NCBI GenBank assembly: GCA_022821965.1
Contig: JAJECN010000039.1
Location: 1-50,078 of the forward strand
Direction: 5' to 3'
DNA: 50,078 nucleotides
DNA from: Candidatus Poribacteria bacterium
Lineage (GTDB): Bacteria > Poribacteria > WGA-4E > WGA-3G
Positions 33,034 to 42,484 of the stretch are shown piece by piece. The notes beneath the pieces were generated by a model. It searched no databases and was not told the origin of the DNA. It saw nothing but the letters and a program-made list of their open reading frames with translations. The first letter of the stretch is position 1, and the number at the start of each line of letters is the position of its first letter. The position numbers and the translations under genes are program-made.

Positions 33034-34177
33034 CCCTTCTGAACGTGAAATTTGGCAAAAGTGGCGGAACCAATTTCCGGTAACTGAAACCTATATTTAT
33101 ATGAACCACGCCGGTGTCGCCCCGTTATCACGCCGGGTCCGAGAGGCGATGGCAGGATTCATAGAAGATGCGACTGTGAACGGTGCTGTGAACGCCGAGG
33201 ATTGGGCGGAGACTGCTGAGGTATGCCGCGCCGCTGCAGCACAACTCATCAACGCCGATCCCACAGAAATCGCATTCATGAAGAATACGACACAAGGTAT
33301 TCTCATCGCGGCGAACGGTATAGATTGGCAGGAAGGGGATAACGTCGTCACGACAGCGGTTGAGTTCCCCGCCAATGTCTACCCGTGGTGGCGTTTAAAG
33401 GAACGTTACGGGGTCCAAACACGTATGGTGCCGGAGCAAGATGGGCGTATTTCTATTGAAGATATTGCTGCGGCGATTGACGGACGTACACGTGCTTTGA
33501 CAATCAGTCATGTAGAGTTCGCTTCCGGCTTCCGAAACGACATTCAAGCACTCGGCGAACTGTGCCGAGAACGCAATATCTGGTTCATTGTTGATGCTAT
33601 TCAGAGCCTCGGGGCGATTGAAGTAGACGTGAAATCCTGTAACGTTGATATTCTCGCCGCAGACGGGCATAAATGGTTGCTGGCACCGGAGGGAGCAGCG
33701 ATATTCTACTGCGCCGACGAAAAACGAGAGCAACTCATCAACACCAATATCGGTTGGGCAAGTGTCGTAAATCCGCGCGATTTCCTTGATTACGATTTGA
33801 CGCAAAAACCGGACGCGACCCGTTTTGAAGAAGGCTCCTACAACAGCGTTGGACTTTATGGACTTAACGCAGCGATTGATTTACTACTTGACATCGGTAT
33901 CCCCACAATTGAAACGCACATTCTGGAACTCACGGCTGGTTTAATCGCTGGATTAGAGGCGAAGGGGTATCGAGTTATTACACCGAAAAAGGACTTGGAG
34001 CGAGCAGGGATTGTTATCTTTGAAAGTGCGCAGCATACGCCTGCTGAAATTTATGAAATGCTTCACGCCGAAAATATAATTACAGCAGAACGGGGCAGTG
34101 GTGTCAGAGTCTCACCCCATTTTTACAATACGACATCTGAGGTCGAACGCCTGCTTGAAGTACTACCAGTTTTCTAA
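33026..34177 (+). CDS. class V aminotransferase / cysteine desulfurase-like
   Basis: This 383-residue fold-type I PLP enzyme carries the Schiff-base lysine K216 (ADGHKWLLAPEG), H215 before it, and D190 and Q193 (VDAIQSLG) for cofactor binding. TTQGILIAANGIDW is the phosphate-binding helix. The segment corresponding to a desulfurase cysteine loop is not obvious, so isopenicillin-epimerase-like or other class V activity is as likely. The start is GTG, inside the glycosyltransferase gene end, implying translational coupling. The substrate is unknown. Confidence 0.85.
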   Translation: MNNPSEREIWQKWRNQFPVTETYIYMNHAGVAPLSRRVREAMAGFIEDATVNGAVNAEDWAETAEVCRAAAAQLINADPTEIAFMKNTTQGILIAANGIDWQEGDNVVTTAVEFPANVYPWWRLKERYGVQTRMVPEQDGRISIEDIAAAIDGRTRALTISHVEFASGFRNDIQALGELCRERNIWFIVDAIQSLGAIEVDVKSCNVDILAADGHKWLLAPEGAAIFYCADEKREQLINTNIGWASVVNPRDFLDYDLTQKPDATRFEEGSYNSVGLYGLNAAIDLLLDIGIPTIETHILELTAGLIAGLEAKGYRVITPKKDLERAGIVIFESAQHTPAEIYEMLHAENIITAERGSGVRVSPHFYNTTSEVERLLEVLPVF

Positions 34178-34272
34178 CGTTCCTTGCGGTCGATTGTGTC
34201 AATTTGGCAGACAACGCTTGATGAGAGAATCCAGTCTCACCGATGGTGAGACTTAGAGTCTTTGGATAATGG
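34172..34272. repeat. dispersed intergenic repeat, copy 1
   Basis: It starts TTCTAACGTTCCTTGCGGTC and carries a perfect 9-bp stem: 34233-34241 (AGTCTCACC), a 3-nt loop, 34245-34253 (GGTGAGACT), preceded by GAGAGAATCC. The same arrangement and spacing is at 35830-35930. A short further copy of TTTCTAACGTTCCTTG follows at about 34287-34302, just before the next gene. Confidence 0.65.
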
Positions 34273-34311
34273 CCGGACAACAGACTTTCTAACGTTCCTT
34301 GAACAAGGTAA

Positions 34312-35820
34312 ATGAGGAAAACAAAATTGGAAACCATACATACACAAAACAACATTCAGACGCATACACTAACAACAATCTGTTTATCATTTATTTTAGG
34401 CACCCTGCTGATGTTCTGCGCTTGTACGATGCCAGGCGGTCAGCAGAAGATTAGCAAAATCCGTCTTTCCATCCAAAATACATTACCCATCGCACGGAAA
34501 AAAGTCCCGATTGTGTTGACCGGGGCGCAACTCCGACAAGTGAATCCCGACTTCACGTTTAAAGCCTACTCTGTCGCCACTGGAGAAGCCCCGCGCGAAG
34601 TGATGATTCCAGCACAAGCAGATGATTTGGACTATGATGGTGAACGCGACCAACTCTGCTTCCTCTTAGACTTTGAAGAAGGAGAGACCAAGGAAATATC
34701 AATCCTTTATGATCCGAATGTCAAGGCGACGCTAACACTCGATATCAATAAGCAGACGCGCGCCGCCATCCTTCCTGAACTGAACGCCGTAGCAGCAATA
34801 GAATCGAATTTGATCGCATACCTACTGAAACCGAATTGGGCTTACGTCACCTACGGTAAAAAGCGAAGGAAACTTTTCAGTGTGGATGTAATGTTTCAAC
34901 ACGAATTAAATTATGACCAACCGCTCTCACCAGAACTCAGAAACCATTTCGAGACCCATGGTGTTACCCTCTCCCAACAGGTTAGAATCGAGATAGAGAA
35001 ACCTGAGCAACAGTGGATAATCCGAGACCTTGAGAATCAAGAGAACTACTTTATCCGAAAATCACACAACAACGAAACTGATCTCGGTCAGGAAACTGAA
35101 ACAGAAGGTCAATTGAACGTTACTGAATCAATTGGCTTATCACTGAATGCGCTCCTCGAACCTGAAACACCGGAGATGGTCGCACTCACGCAATCAGAGG
35201 GTCTAATAGGTTGTGGAGGCATCGCGCTGTGGCACCGAGAAAAAGGGGAGATGATCCCACTTCCCACCGAAGGAGACTACGTCCGGATTCTCGCCGACGG
35301 TGCCATCCGATCTATCGTCCAACGGATTTTGCCGGAGGGTGAACTGGGAGATACGACAGGCAAACTCACGTCAACCACTTTCATCTACGGAGAACACGCG
35401 GGGATTGAACATCATATCCACATCGACGGAAACCTATCACCGGCTTATGCGATTGTGACAGGTATCCCAAATCTGAAAGGTGCTTACAGTGAAGACAAAG
35501 AACAGGGGTGGATATGGAGCTGGGGAGCAGATCCAAGCGGCATAGACACACTCGGTGTTGCATTCATTTTACCTGCCAGCAGCACTGCGCAGGATATAAA
35601 CACGCCGACTGATCTCAACGCCTCGGGAAAACGGCTTTTGCCGGTTGTTCTAACGCCTGATGCGGAAGGTAGACTCAACTATCGCACGCTTGCTATCTGG
35701 GGTGGCGGTATCAACGGCATTGAGACCGAATCGGAATTCGCGGAGCACATCCAAATTATGACAACTGCCTTGAAGACTCCGCCCCGTATCAAGTTCTTGC
35801 CGAAAGAAGAGGAGGAGTAG
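34312..35820 (+). CDS. DUF4861-like putative lipoprotein
   Basis: This 502-residue protein has an N-terminal hydrophobic segment (TTICLSFILGTLLMFCAC). The cysteine before TMPGG may be a lipobox cysteine, although the preceding residues are not ideal. The body resembles DUF4861 proteins, which lie with polysaccharide-degrading genes: LSIQNTLPIARKKVPIVLTG, QADDLDYDGERDQLCFLLDF, GCGGIALWHREKG and AIWGGGINGIETESEFAEHI. It is probably exported; the enzymatic role is unproven. AAGG precedes the ATG. The family call is by pattern only. Confidence 0.65.
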   Translation: MRKTKLETIHTQNNIQTHTLTTICLSFILGTLLMFCACTMPGGQQKISKIRLSIQNTLPIARKKVPIVLTGAQLRQVNPDFTFKAYSVATGEAPREVMIPAQADDLDYDGERDQLCFLLDFEEGETKEISILYDPNVKATLTLDINKQTRAAILPELNAVAAIESNLIAYLLKPNWAYVTYGKKRRKLFSVDVMFQHELNYDQPLSPELRNHFETHGVTLSQQVRIEIEKPEQQWIIRDLENQENYFIRKSHNNETDLGQETETEGQLNVTESIGLSLNALLEPETPEMVALTQSEGLIGCGGIALWHREKGEMIPLPTEGDYVRILADGAIRSIVQRILPEGELGDTTGKLTSTTFIYGEHAGIEHHIHIDGNLSPAYAIVTGIPNLKGAYSEDKEQGWIWSWGADPSGIDTLGVAFILPASSTAQDINTPTDLNASGKRLLPVVLTPDAEGRLNYRTLAIWGGGINGIETESEFAEHIQIMTTALKTPPRIKFLPKEEEE

Positions 35821-35829
35821 CCTCAAATT

Positions 35830-35930
35830 TTCTAATTTTCCTTGCGGTCAATACTGCCCGTCTGGTTTATGAGAATCTATGAGAGAATCCAGTCTCACCG
35901 ATGGTGAGACTTAGGATTTTTGGTTAACTG
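35830..35930. repeat. dispersed intergenic repeat, copy 2
   Basis: It starts TTCTAATTTTCCTTGCGGTC and carries the same hairpin as copy 1 (stem 35891-35899 / 35903-35911). It fills nearly the whole gap between its neighbouring genes. Confidence 0.65.
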
Positions 35931-35945
35931 AGTTTGGAGAAAACT

Positions 35946-36545
35946 ATGCTCATCAAAGAAGAGTGCCTGCAGCTTATCGCAAACCAACGTACAGACGAAA
36001 TCGTCGTCGCAACAATGGGGCTCACCGTGCCGTGGGGCAAAATATCAACACATCCGTTGGACTACGCCTCCGTCGGCAGCGCGATGGGACACGCCGCCGA
36101 CTTCGCGCTCGGTATCGCGCTCGCTAAACCAGACAAAAAGGTGGTTGTGCTCAATGGGGATGGCAGCATGTTGATGTGCTTGGGTACATTGGCGACAATT
36201 ACTGCCCTCAATACGCCGCCCCCTAACTATGTTCTCTTTGTCTGTGACAACGGTACCTACGAGGTCACAGGCAATCAACCGGTCCCTGATGGTAACGCTG
36301 GTTTCAGTTGGACCACGATAGCGGAAGGTGTAGGCTTTGAACAGGTTTATGAATTTGACAACTCAGATGCACTTGGAACAGAACTACCGAAAATCTGGAA
36401 CCAAATCGGACCTATTTTCGTAAACCTGAAGATTGCACAAGCACACGAGCCACCGCCTGATCGGTGGGGCGACTTTCCTTATCCGTATCTCCAAGAGTCC
36501 CTCGCGGAATCTACGCATAAGTTAAAAGAAGCACTCGCGGATTAA
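35946..36545 (+). CDS. TPP-binding decarboxylase half-subunit (ComE/sulfopyruvate decarboxylase beta-like)
   Basis: This 199-residue protein consists of the C-terminal TPP-binding domain alone. YASVGSAMGHAADFALGIAL and the cofactor motif GDGSMLMC ... CDNGTYEVTG (GDG then N about 30 residues on) bind thiamine diphosphate and magnesium. Such half-proteins pair with a separate pyrimidine-binding subunit, as in sulfopyruvate or phosphonopyruvate decarboxylases, but no such gene is adjacent here. The frame opens at a TTG 35934; ATG 35946 is preferred because GGAG lies six bases before it. The substrate and partner are unknown. Confidence 0.75.
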   Translation: MLIKEECLQLIANQRTDEIVVATMGLTVPWGKISTHPLDYASVGSAMGHAADFALGIALAKPDKKVVVLNGDGSMLMCLGTLATITALNTPPPNYVLFVCDNGTYEVTGNQPVPDGNAGFSWTTIAEGVGFEQVYEFDNSDALGTELPKIWNQIGPIFVNLKIAQAHEPPPDRWGDFPYPYLQESLAESTHKLKEALAD

Positions 36546-36622
36546 ACTGTCTGAAACAAGATTTACAGGATTAATAGATTTTCAGGATAAGAAAAATCGC
36601 GATTTGGAGATCGCTCCTACAG
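36546..36622. repeat. two abutting dispersed repeats
   Basis: 36546-36591 matches the reverse complement of 39198-39243 at 36 of 46 positions. 36597-36621 matches 48417-48441 at 22 of 25. Both sit just upstream of the aldo/keto reductase start; no gene lies inside. Confidence 0.55.
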
Positions 36623-36640
36623 AAAGAGGAGAGAGGAATA

Positions 36641-37540
36641 ATGGAAACTCAGAAATTAGAGATTAGACGGATGGGACGTACTGAGATGCGTCCGAATGCC
36701 CTTGCGCTCGGTGCAGCGTGGTTGTGGCAGAAACCGGATGCTGAAGTCATCGGTGCAATTCGACGCGGTATTGAACTCGGTATCAACTATATTGACACCT
36801 ACCCAGGTCACGCCGAACACCTCTGGGGGGAAGCACTCTCTGATGGATTGAGAGAAAAAGTCTACTTACAGGCGAAAGTCGGCACACATCCAGAACGCCG
36901 GAAGGATTTCTCCGCAGAAGGCACACGATGGAGTGTCACAAATAGCCTCAAGAGCTTTCGTACGGATTACTTAGATGCCGTGCTCATCCACGACCCAATT
37001 GATATGGAGAGCGTGTTGGCACCCGGACGCGCTTTGGATACGTTGTTAGAGATGAAAGCGGAGGGAAGCGTTCGACACATCGGTGCCGGTGTACGTTCCC
37101 ATGAATTCCACAAAGAACTCATCGAAACCGGACATATTGATATTATTCTTACCTTCTTAGACTACACGCTGTTATCCCAATCTGTAGCAGAGACGACATT
37201 GCCGTTGGCGCGTGAACACGATGTTGGTATCATCCTCGCAAGTCCATTAGGCATGGGGGGCTTGACCGGCGCGGAACCGAACGTTGAAGATGAACGCAGA
37301 CGTAATCCCGATGCTGAACCGAAGGCTTATGCAATGTGGAAATGGTGTCAGGAACGCGACGTTAATATCCGTCATTTGGCGATGCAATTTTGTCTTGCCG
37401 CGCCTATAGAGGGTGTTGTCATGTTTGGTCCTGCCGATAAAGCACAGGTAGAAGACGGATATGAAGCAGCGACAGCTGACATTCCTGAGGATATTTGGGA
37501 GGCGTTTGAAGCGGAATTTGGTATCAAGCGCGGTATGTAG
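36641..37540 (+). CDS. aldo/keto reductase family protein
   Basis: This 299-residue TIM-barrel oxidoreductase begins RRMGRTEMRPNALALGAAW. Of the catalytic tetrad, D52 (IDTYPGHAEH), K79 (LQAKVG) and H117 (VLIHDP) are visible. The tyrosine loop is two residues shorter than the usual DTAxxYGxSE, leaving Y54 as the only nearby tyrosine. The end is LAMQFCLAAPIEGVVMFGPA, the typical cofactor-binding part. Similar proteins include galactose and other sugar dehydrogenases. AGAGGA precedes the ATG. It converges on trpA, with only one base between the stop codons. The substrate is not known. Confidence 0.82.
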   Translation: METQKLEIRRMGRTEMRPNALALGAAWLWQKPDAEVIGAIRRGIELGINYIDTYPGHAEHLWGEALSDGLREKVYLQAKVGTHPERRKDFSAEGTRWSVTNSLKSFRTDYLDAVLIHDPIDMESVLAPGRALDTLLEMKAEGSVRHIGAGVRSHEFHKELIETGHIDIILTFLDYTLLSQSVAETTLPLAREHDVGIILASPLGMGGLTGAEPNVEDERRRNPDAEPKAYAMWKWCQERDVNIRHLAMQFCLAAPIEGVVMFGPADKAQVEDGYEAATADIPEDIWEAFEAEFGIKRGM

Positions 37541-37541
37541 A

Positions 37542-38342
37542 TTATAGCTTTACACCAGCAGCCAAATCTGACGCGAATTGTTTCACCGCAGCAAGCAATT
37601 TTGCTTCGTCATCTATATTCTCTTCAATAACATCAACAATAGCACTCCCCACAATCACACCATCAGCAATCTGCGCTACTTGTGCTGCCTGCTCAGGTGT
37701 TGATACACCGAAACCGACGCTAAGCGGCTTGTCCGTGTGTTTTCGGAGTTCTGCGATCATCGGGGCGATCTCGTCTGACAACGTTCCGCGCGCCCCTGTT
37801 ACGCCAGTTACTGAAACACAATAGATAAATCCTGTGCTGACCGAGGCAATTCGTTGCATCCGTTCCGGTGGGCTTGTCGGCGCGACGAGAAAGATAGTCG
37901 CGAGGTTATAGTGCGGCGCGACTTCAAGGAGTGGTTGCGCTTGCTCTGGCGGTAAGTCTGGCACGATAACACCATCAACCCCTGCGTCTTGTGCTGCTTT
38001 ACAAAATGCCTCTTCTCCCATCCGAAAGATCGGGTTATAGTAACTCATGAGGGCAATAGGGATATCTGTCTGTGGACGGAGGCTCGTGACCATTTCCAGA
38101 ATCTGCTGGAGTGAAATGCGATGTGTGAGTGCTCGTTCGCTTGCGCGTTGAACGGTAGGTCCATCTGCAATCGGATCGGAGAACGGAACACCGAGTTCGA
38201 TGAGGTCTGCACCGGCTTCCTCAAGCGTAAGGAGGAGTTTAGAGGTAAGTTCGGGGTTCGGGTCTCCAGCACAGAGGTACGGCATAAATGCGCGGGTCCC
38301 TTCGTGTCGGAGTACTTGAAATTTTTGGTCAATTCGATTCAT
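37542..38342 (-). CDS. trpA: tryptophan synthase alpha chain
   Basis: This 266-residue TIM barrel cleaves indole-3-glycerol phosphate to indole and glyceraldehyde-3-phosphate. The catalytic residues fall exactly at E49 (LIELGVPFSDP) and D60 (PIADGPTVQRA). YYNPIFRMG, DGVIVPDLP and GFGVSTPEQAAQVAQIADGV are also typical, with the phosphate-binding site at the end. The gene stands alone: no trpB, trpC or trpF is adjacent, so the trp pathway is split in this genome. A perfect promoter lies upstream; no clear Shine-Dalgarno is seen. Confidence 0.95.
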   Translation of the reverse strand: MNRIDQKFQVLRHEGTRAFMPYLCAGDPNPELTSKLLLTLEEAGADLIELGVPFSDPIADGPTVQRASERALTHRISLQQILEMVTSLRPQTDIPIALMSYYNPIFRMGEEAFCKAAQDAGVDGVIVPDLPPEQAQPLLEVAPHYNLATIFLVAPTSPPERMQRIASVSTGFIYCVSVTGVTGARGTLSDEIAPMIAELRKHTDKPLSVGFGVSTPEQAAQVAQIADGVIVGSAIVDVIEENIDDEAKLLAAVKQFASDLAAGVKL

Positions 38343-38382
38343 AGGTATGATTGATTTGGCTTTCTGTTAAGATGTTTTCTCA

Positions 38383-38411
38383 ATTATACCTTACGCGAAT
38401 CGAATTGTCAA
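38383..38411 (-). promoter_or_regulatory. consensus sigma-70 promoter for trpA
   Basis: Minus strand TTGACA (38411-38406), a 17-base spacer and TATAAT (38388-38383); both boxes are perfect. No leader peptide or terminator-type attenuator is seen in the 40 bases before the start. Confidence 0.7.
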
Positions 38412-38435
38412 ACGGAATTTGCCGAGTTAATAACA

Positions 38436-38464
38436 TTGAAAGTCGTTGAAATTCTGCTTATGAT
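38436..38464 (+). promoter_or_regulatory. sigma-70-like promoter for the Uma2 gene
   Basis: TTGAAA (38436-38441), a 17-base spacer and TATGAT (38459-38464), 56 bases before the start. It is divergent from the trpA promoter. Confidence 0.5.
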
Positions 38465-38519
38465 ATGCTATGATTTAATATCAATAGGTTTAAAATATAT
38501 CATAGTCGTGGAGCCTTGT

Positions 38520-39095
38520 ATGTCATCTCTCGCAGCACAAACCATTTTTACTCCAGAGGAATATCTTGCTTTAGAGCGTAAGGCAACACGCAAAAGTGAA
38601 TATCTCAACGGAGAAATACGCGCAATGCCCAGGGTGAATTTCACCCATAATTTTATCACGGTGGATATAGCGACTGAACTTAATATTCAATTGCGCGGAC
38701 AGGATTGGGATGTCTGTATGAGCAATATGCGCGTAAAAACCGGTCCAAAAGGTGCCTATCTATACCCGGATGTTGTCGTTTTCTGTGGCAATCCTCAATT
38801 TGAGGATAATGTCTTCGACACACTTCTCAACCCGATCCTTGTTATAGAGGTGCTTTCACCATCAACGGAAGCGTATGACAAGGGCGAAAAATTTAGGCAC
38901 TATCAAGAACTTGCCTCTTTGCAGGAATATATCCTCGTTTCACAAGATAGGGTTCGCGTTGAACAGTATCGCCTTCTCAAGACACAATGGGGGCAGACAG
39001 AGTTTCACGAGCTTGAAGACGTGTTACCGCTCGTTTCGATCGGGTGTGAGTTACCATTGCAGGACATCTATAGACGCGTTGCATTTTCTGATTGA
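38520..39095 (+). CDS. Uma2 family (DUF820) PD-(D/E)XK nuclease-like protein
   Basis: This 191-residue protein has the Uma2 pattern: FTPEEYLALERKATRKSEYL, the acidic YLYPDVVVFCG, and LVIEVLSPSTEAYDKGEKF with YQELASLQEYILVS, which carries the D...E-x-K-like core of restriction-endonuclease folds. This family is abundant in cyanobacteria and similar bacteria and its role is unclear. The open frame reaches back to 38436, but that stretch is the promoter. ATG 38520 with TGGAG upstream and the family start (MSSLAAQ) is chosen. Confidence 0.82.
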   Translation: MSSLAAQTIFTPEEYLALERKATRKSEYLNGEIRAMPRVNFTHNFITVDIATELNIQLRGQDWDVCMSNMRVKTGPKGAYLYPDVVVFCGNPQFEDNVFDTLLNPILVIEVLSPSTEAYDKGEKFRHYQELASLQEYILVSQDRVRVEQYRLLKTQWGQTEFHELEDVLPLVSIGCELPLQDIYRRVAFSD

Positions 39096-39197
39096 AGGAA
39101 ATGTTCCGTTTATTCTAAAATCAAATATATCTATCGCCCCGCTCGGACTAAAGCATACAGGCTTACAAAGTGTACCTACGCATCTAACCCGGAACGT

Positions 39198-39243
39198 CTT
39201 ATCCTGCAAATCCTATCATCCTGTCCATCCTGATTCAGACTGT
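39198..39243. repeat. 46-bp dispersed repeat
   Basis: Its reverse complement (starting ACAGTCTGAATCAGGATGG) matches 36546-36591 at 36 of 46 positions. It sits between the Uma2 gene and the small antitoxin-like gene. Confidence 0.55.
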
Positions 39244-39249
39244 AAAAGG

Positions 39250-39513
39250 CTAGGTCCCGATGTCTAACGCTTCATCAATCCGCTCAAGAATCCATTCCTC
39301 AATAAGTTCACCCGCTGGAATGCCGCGTTCTTCAGCAAGTGTTATCACAACCTCAGCGTGTTCAGGTGTTAGCCAGACAGAGGCTTTGAATTCATTGCCC
39401 TGTTTCAAGAGCGCGCCCTCTTGTTGATCCAGCTCTTGGGCTGCGAAGTATTCAAGGTCATCGTACACATCTTCATATTCTTCAACTTCGGGATCTATGA
39501 TGTGTTTAAGCAT
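39250..39513 (-). CDS. small acidic protein, possible CopG/RHH antitoxin-like
   Basis: This 87-residue protein has an acidic N-terminal half (DPEVEEYEDVYDDLEYF). Its C-terminal half, FKASVWLTPEHAEVVITLAE then RGIPAGELIEEWILERID, has the strand-helix-helix look of a ribbon-helix-helix DNA-binding antitoxin. No toxin gene follows it. The frame opens at 39528; ATG 39513 is chosen because AAGGA lies seven bases before it. The family is not recognised with certainty. Confidence 0.55.
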   Translation of the reverse strand: MLKHIIDPEVEEYEDVYDDLEYFAAQELDQQEGALLKQGNEFKASVWLTPEHAEVVITLAEERGIPAGELIEEWILERIDEALDIGT

Positions 39514-39665
39514 AATTTTCCTTTCCAAAAATAGGTTTCATAGCCGACACGTTCAAAAAAATCGGAGCGATGAGATCGCCTGAACTTATTCTAACAGTAA
39601 GATACCATGAAACTCTGCCTCGTGTCAAATTATCCGTACAGGTCTGCAACTCATCAATGGCGATA

Positions 39666-39686
39666 GGCGAGGTTATAAACCTCGCC
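39666..39686. repeat. GGCGAGG palindrome
   Basis: GGCGAGGTT (39666-39674) and AACCTCGCC (39678-39686) are separated by three bases. This near-perfect 21-base hairpin lies 22 bases beyond the clpB stop and may terminate or mark its transcript. Confidence 0.5.
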
Positions 39687-39707
39687 AGCAGTGAAAAGAC
39701 CGGTCCT

Positions 39708-42290
39708 TTACGCTTTTTGGAAGACAAATTCGTCCTTCGTAAAGTCTACAGTGAGCGCATCGCCATCGTGGAAGGTGCCCTCCAACATCTGGATTGCTAA
39801 TGGGTTAAGAATATCGCGTTGGATTGTCCGGCGAAGGGGACGCGCGCCGTATACTGTATCAAATCCGCGTTTTACTAATTCTTCGTTTGCAGATTCAGAG
39901 AGTGTTAAGGTCATCTCTTTCTCCGCGAACCGATGGCTCAGTTGCCCAAGTTCCAGTGTGACAATCCGCTTTAACTCCTCAATACCGAGCCGGTCAAAGA
40001 TAATCAGGTCGTCAATACGGTTCAGGAATTCGGGTGGGAAGTGCGCCTGTACAGCTTCCATCCCCTTTCGACGAATTTCTTTTCCATCCAAAAGTGCATC
40101 GCTAATCCACTGACTCCCGATATTGGAGGTCATGATGACAACAGCGTTTTTGAAATCGACCGTTCGTCCTTGCCCGTCGGTCATTCTGCCGTCGTCGAGC
40201 ATCTGGAGTAAAACGTTGAACACCTCCGGATGTGCCTTCTCAACCTCATCAAGTAGAATGACGCAATACGGGTGTCGTCGAACTGCCTCGGTTAGTTGTC
40301 CACCCTCATCGTAGCCAACGTAGCCCGGCGGTGCGCCAATCAAGCGTGAGACCGTATGTTTTTCCATATACTCGCTCATGTCGATCCGTGCCATAGCGTT
40401 CGTATCATCGAATAAGAATTCGGCGAGTGATTTGGCGAGATGCGTCTTGCCGACACCGGTTGGACCCATAAAGAGGAAGGATCCGAGCGGTCGGTCAGGG
40501 TCACCGAGACCAACACGGGCACGGCGAATCGCATTAGAGACAGCACTCACCGCCTCATCCTGTCCAATGACCTGCTCGCGCAAACGTTCTTCCATGTTGA
40601 TTAACTTCTGTGTCTCACCCTCCATGAGCCGATAAACAGGGATGCCGGTCCATTTCGCCACAATTTCGGCAATGTCTTCCGCGCTTACCTGCTCCTTTAA
40701 CATCTGTGTCCCGTGTGTATCCGTTTCAACGACTTCTCGGACACTTTTCAATTGCGCTTCTAACGCTGGTATCTGTCCATATTCAAGTTCTGAAGCTCTG
40801 GCGAGATTACCTGTCCGTTTGGCTTGCTCCGATTCAATGCGGAGTCCCTCAATCTGTTCCATCAACTCGCCAATCTGTGTTAAATTCGCCTTTTCGTTCT
40901 GCCATGCGGCTTTGAGCGCGTCCGCTCGCTCTTTGAGTTCGGCAAGCTCAGCGATGAGTTTTTCGAGACGTTGTCGAGAAGCACCGTCTTTCTCCTTCTC
41001 CAATGCCTGCTGCTCAATTTGGAGCTGAATAATGCGGCGTTCAACCTCGTCAATCTCCTCTGGTACACTGTCAATCTCAATTCGTAGACGCGACGCGGCT
41101 TCATCTACCAAATCTACGGCTTTGTCTGGCAGAAAACGTTCGGAGATATAACGTTTTGAAAGGGTGGCCGCAGCGACAATCGCATTGTCCTGAATTTGCA
41201 CGCCGTGATGCGTTTCATAGCGTTCCTTTAAGCCTCGTAGAATGGCAATTGTATCCTCAACCGAGGGTTCTTCAACCTGAACCGGCTGGAATCGTCGTTC
41301 TAAGGCAGCATCCTTTTCAATGTGTTTACGATACTCGTCGAGCGTTGTCGCACCGATGCACCGAAGCTCACCGCGCGCCAATGCGGGTTTGAGCATGTTT
41401 GACGCATCCACAGCACCTTCGGCTGCACCCGCACCGACGATGGTGTGGAGTTCGTCGATGAAAAGCACCACTTGCCCTTCCGCCTGTTCTACATCGGCAA
41501 GGACTGCTTTCAATCGGTCCTCAAATTCACCACGGTACTTACTCCCCGCGATAAGGGCACCTAAATCGAGCGCAATCAACCGCTTCTCGCGAAGACTTTC
41601 TGGGACATCACCATCAGCGATGCGTTGTGCCAACCCTTCTACAATCGCTGTTTTTCCGACACCGGGTTCTCCAATTAGGACAGGATTATTTTTCCGTCTG
41701 CGGGAGAGCACTTGCATCACACGGCGGATTTCATCATCTCGCCCAATAACTGGATCAAGTTTCCCCGAAATTGCCTCTTGCGTGAGTTCCCTGCCAAATC
41801 GGGTGAGTGCCTGATACTTGTCTTCTGGATTTTGATCGGTTACCCGCTGCGTACCCCGTATATCAATGAGTGCCTTGAGAATCTTATCTTTCGTTACACC
41901 GGCTTCCCGTAGGATTTTGCCCACTTCGCTCTGCTTTGTTTCAGTACATGCTATCAGTAGATGTTCTGTGCTGACGTATTCGTCTTTGAGTGCCGTTGCC
42001 TCTTTGAACCCAGCATCCAAAACGGATTGAAGTGCCGCGGCGAGACGCATTTCAGAAGTAGCGCCTTGCACTTTCGGTGCTTTTTGAACAGCGGATTCAA
42101 CTGCTGACGTAATTCCATCGGTATCAACGCCCAATTTCTGAAGAATCGGTGTGACAATTCCATCTGTCTGCCTGATGAGAGCCAACATCAGGTGTTCAAC
42201 CCCAAGTTCAGGACTTTGGGCATCTGTGGCTAAATTCTGTGCTGTTTCGAGTGCCTCTTGTGCTTTAATTGTAAATCTATCAAATCTCAT
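39708..42290 (-). CDS. clpB: ClpB disaggregase (Hsp100)
   Basis: This 860-residue AAA+ chaperone dissolves aggregated protein with DnaK. It has an N-terminal Clp repeat domain ([20 protein letters not shown]), a first AAA+ domain (GEPGVGKT Walker [15 protein letters not shown]) and a coiled-coil middle domain ([18 protein letters not shown]). A second AAA+ domain follows ([22 protein letters not shown]) with the C-terminal D2 small domain. The length is as usual. GGAGG precedes the ATG. No CIRCE element or clear heat-shock promoter was seen in the 194 bases upstream. Confidence 0.96.
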   Translation of the reverse strand: MRFDRFTIKAQEALETAQNLATDAQSPELGVEHLMLALIRQTDGIVTPILQKLGVDTDGITSAVESAVQKAPKVQGATSEMRLAAALQSVLDAGFKEATALKDEYVSTEHLLIACTETKQSEVGKILREAGVTKDKILKALIDIRGTQRVTDQNPEDKYQALTRFGRELTQEAISGKLDPVIGRDDEIRRVMQVLSRRRKNNPVLIGEPGVGKTAIVEGLAQRIADGDVPESLREKRLIALDLGALIAGSKYRGEFEDRLKAVLADVEQAEGQVVLFIDELHTIVGAGAAEGAVDASNMLKPALARGELRCIGATTLDEYRKHIEKDAALERRFQPVQVEEPSVEDTIAILRGLKERYETHHGVQIQDNAIVAAATLSKRYISERFLPDKAVDLVDEAASRLRIEIDSVPEEIDEVERRIIQLQIEQQALEKEKDGASRQRLEKLIAELAELKERADALKAAWQNEKANLTQIGELMEQIEGLRIESEQAKRTGNLARASELEYGQIPALEAQLKSVREVVETDTHGTQMLKEQVSAEDIAEIVAKWTGIPVYRLMEGETQKLINMEERLREQVIGQDEAVSAVSNAIRRARVGLGDPDRPLGSFLFMGPTGVGKTHLAKSLAEFLFDDTNAMARIDMSEYMEKHTVSRLIGAPPGYVGYDEGGQLTEAVRRHPYCVILLDEVEKAHPEVFNVLLQMLDDGRMTDGQGRTVDFKNAVVIMTSNIGSQWISDALLDGKEIRRKGMEAVQAHFPPEFLNRIDDLIIFDRLGIEELKRIVTLELGQLSHRFAEKEMTLTLSESANEELVKRGFDTVYGARPLRRTIQRDILNPLAIQMLEGTFHDGDALTVDFTKDEFVFQKA

Positions 42291-42484
42291 GACGAACCTC
42301 CACTGTTGTATTTATTTTTCTTGAATTGTATCTAAGTCAGTTCAACACAAGTGTAGCAAGATTTATGCCATTCTTCTCTTTCGTTTGTTGGTCAAAATGG
42401 GGTGATTACACACCAAAGCCTATGCCACTTTGGCATTTAATGTGCAAATCTGGCAGAAAAGATTGGTCAAGCCGTGTCAATTTT

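Noticed and set aside
39250-39513. Toxin-antitoxin pair with the Uma2 gene
   Set aside because: The genes are convergent and 154 bases apart, unlike co-transcribed pairs; no toxin fold is evident.
41320-41814. 164-residue plus-strand open frame
   Set aside because: It lies wholly opposite the first AAA+ domain of clpB; Ser/Arg-rich shadow.
42291-42484. Heat-shock (CIRCE or sigma-32) control of clpB
   Set aside because: No TTAGCACTC inverted repeat or CTTGAA/CCCCAT pair was found in the upstream region.
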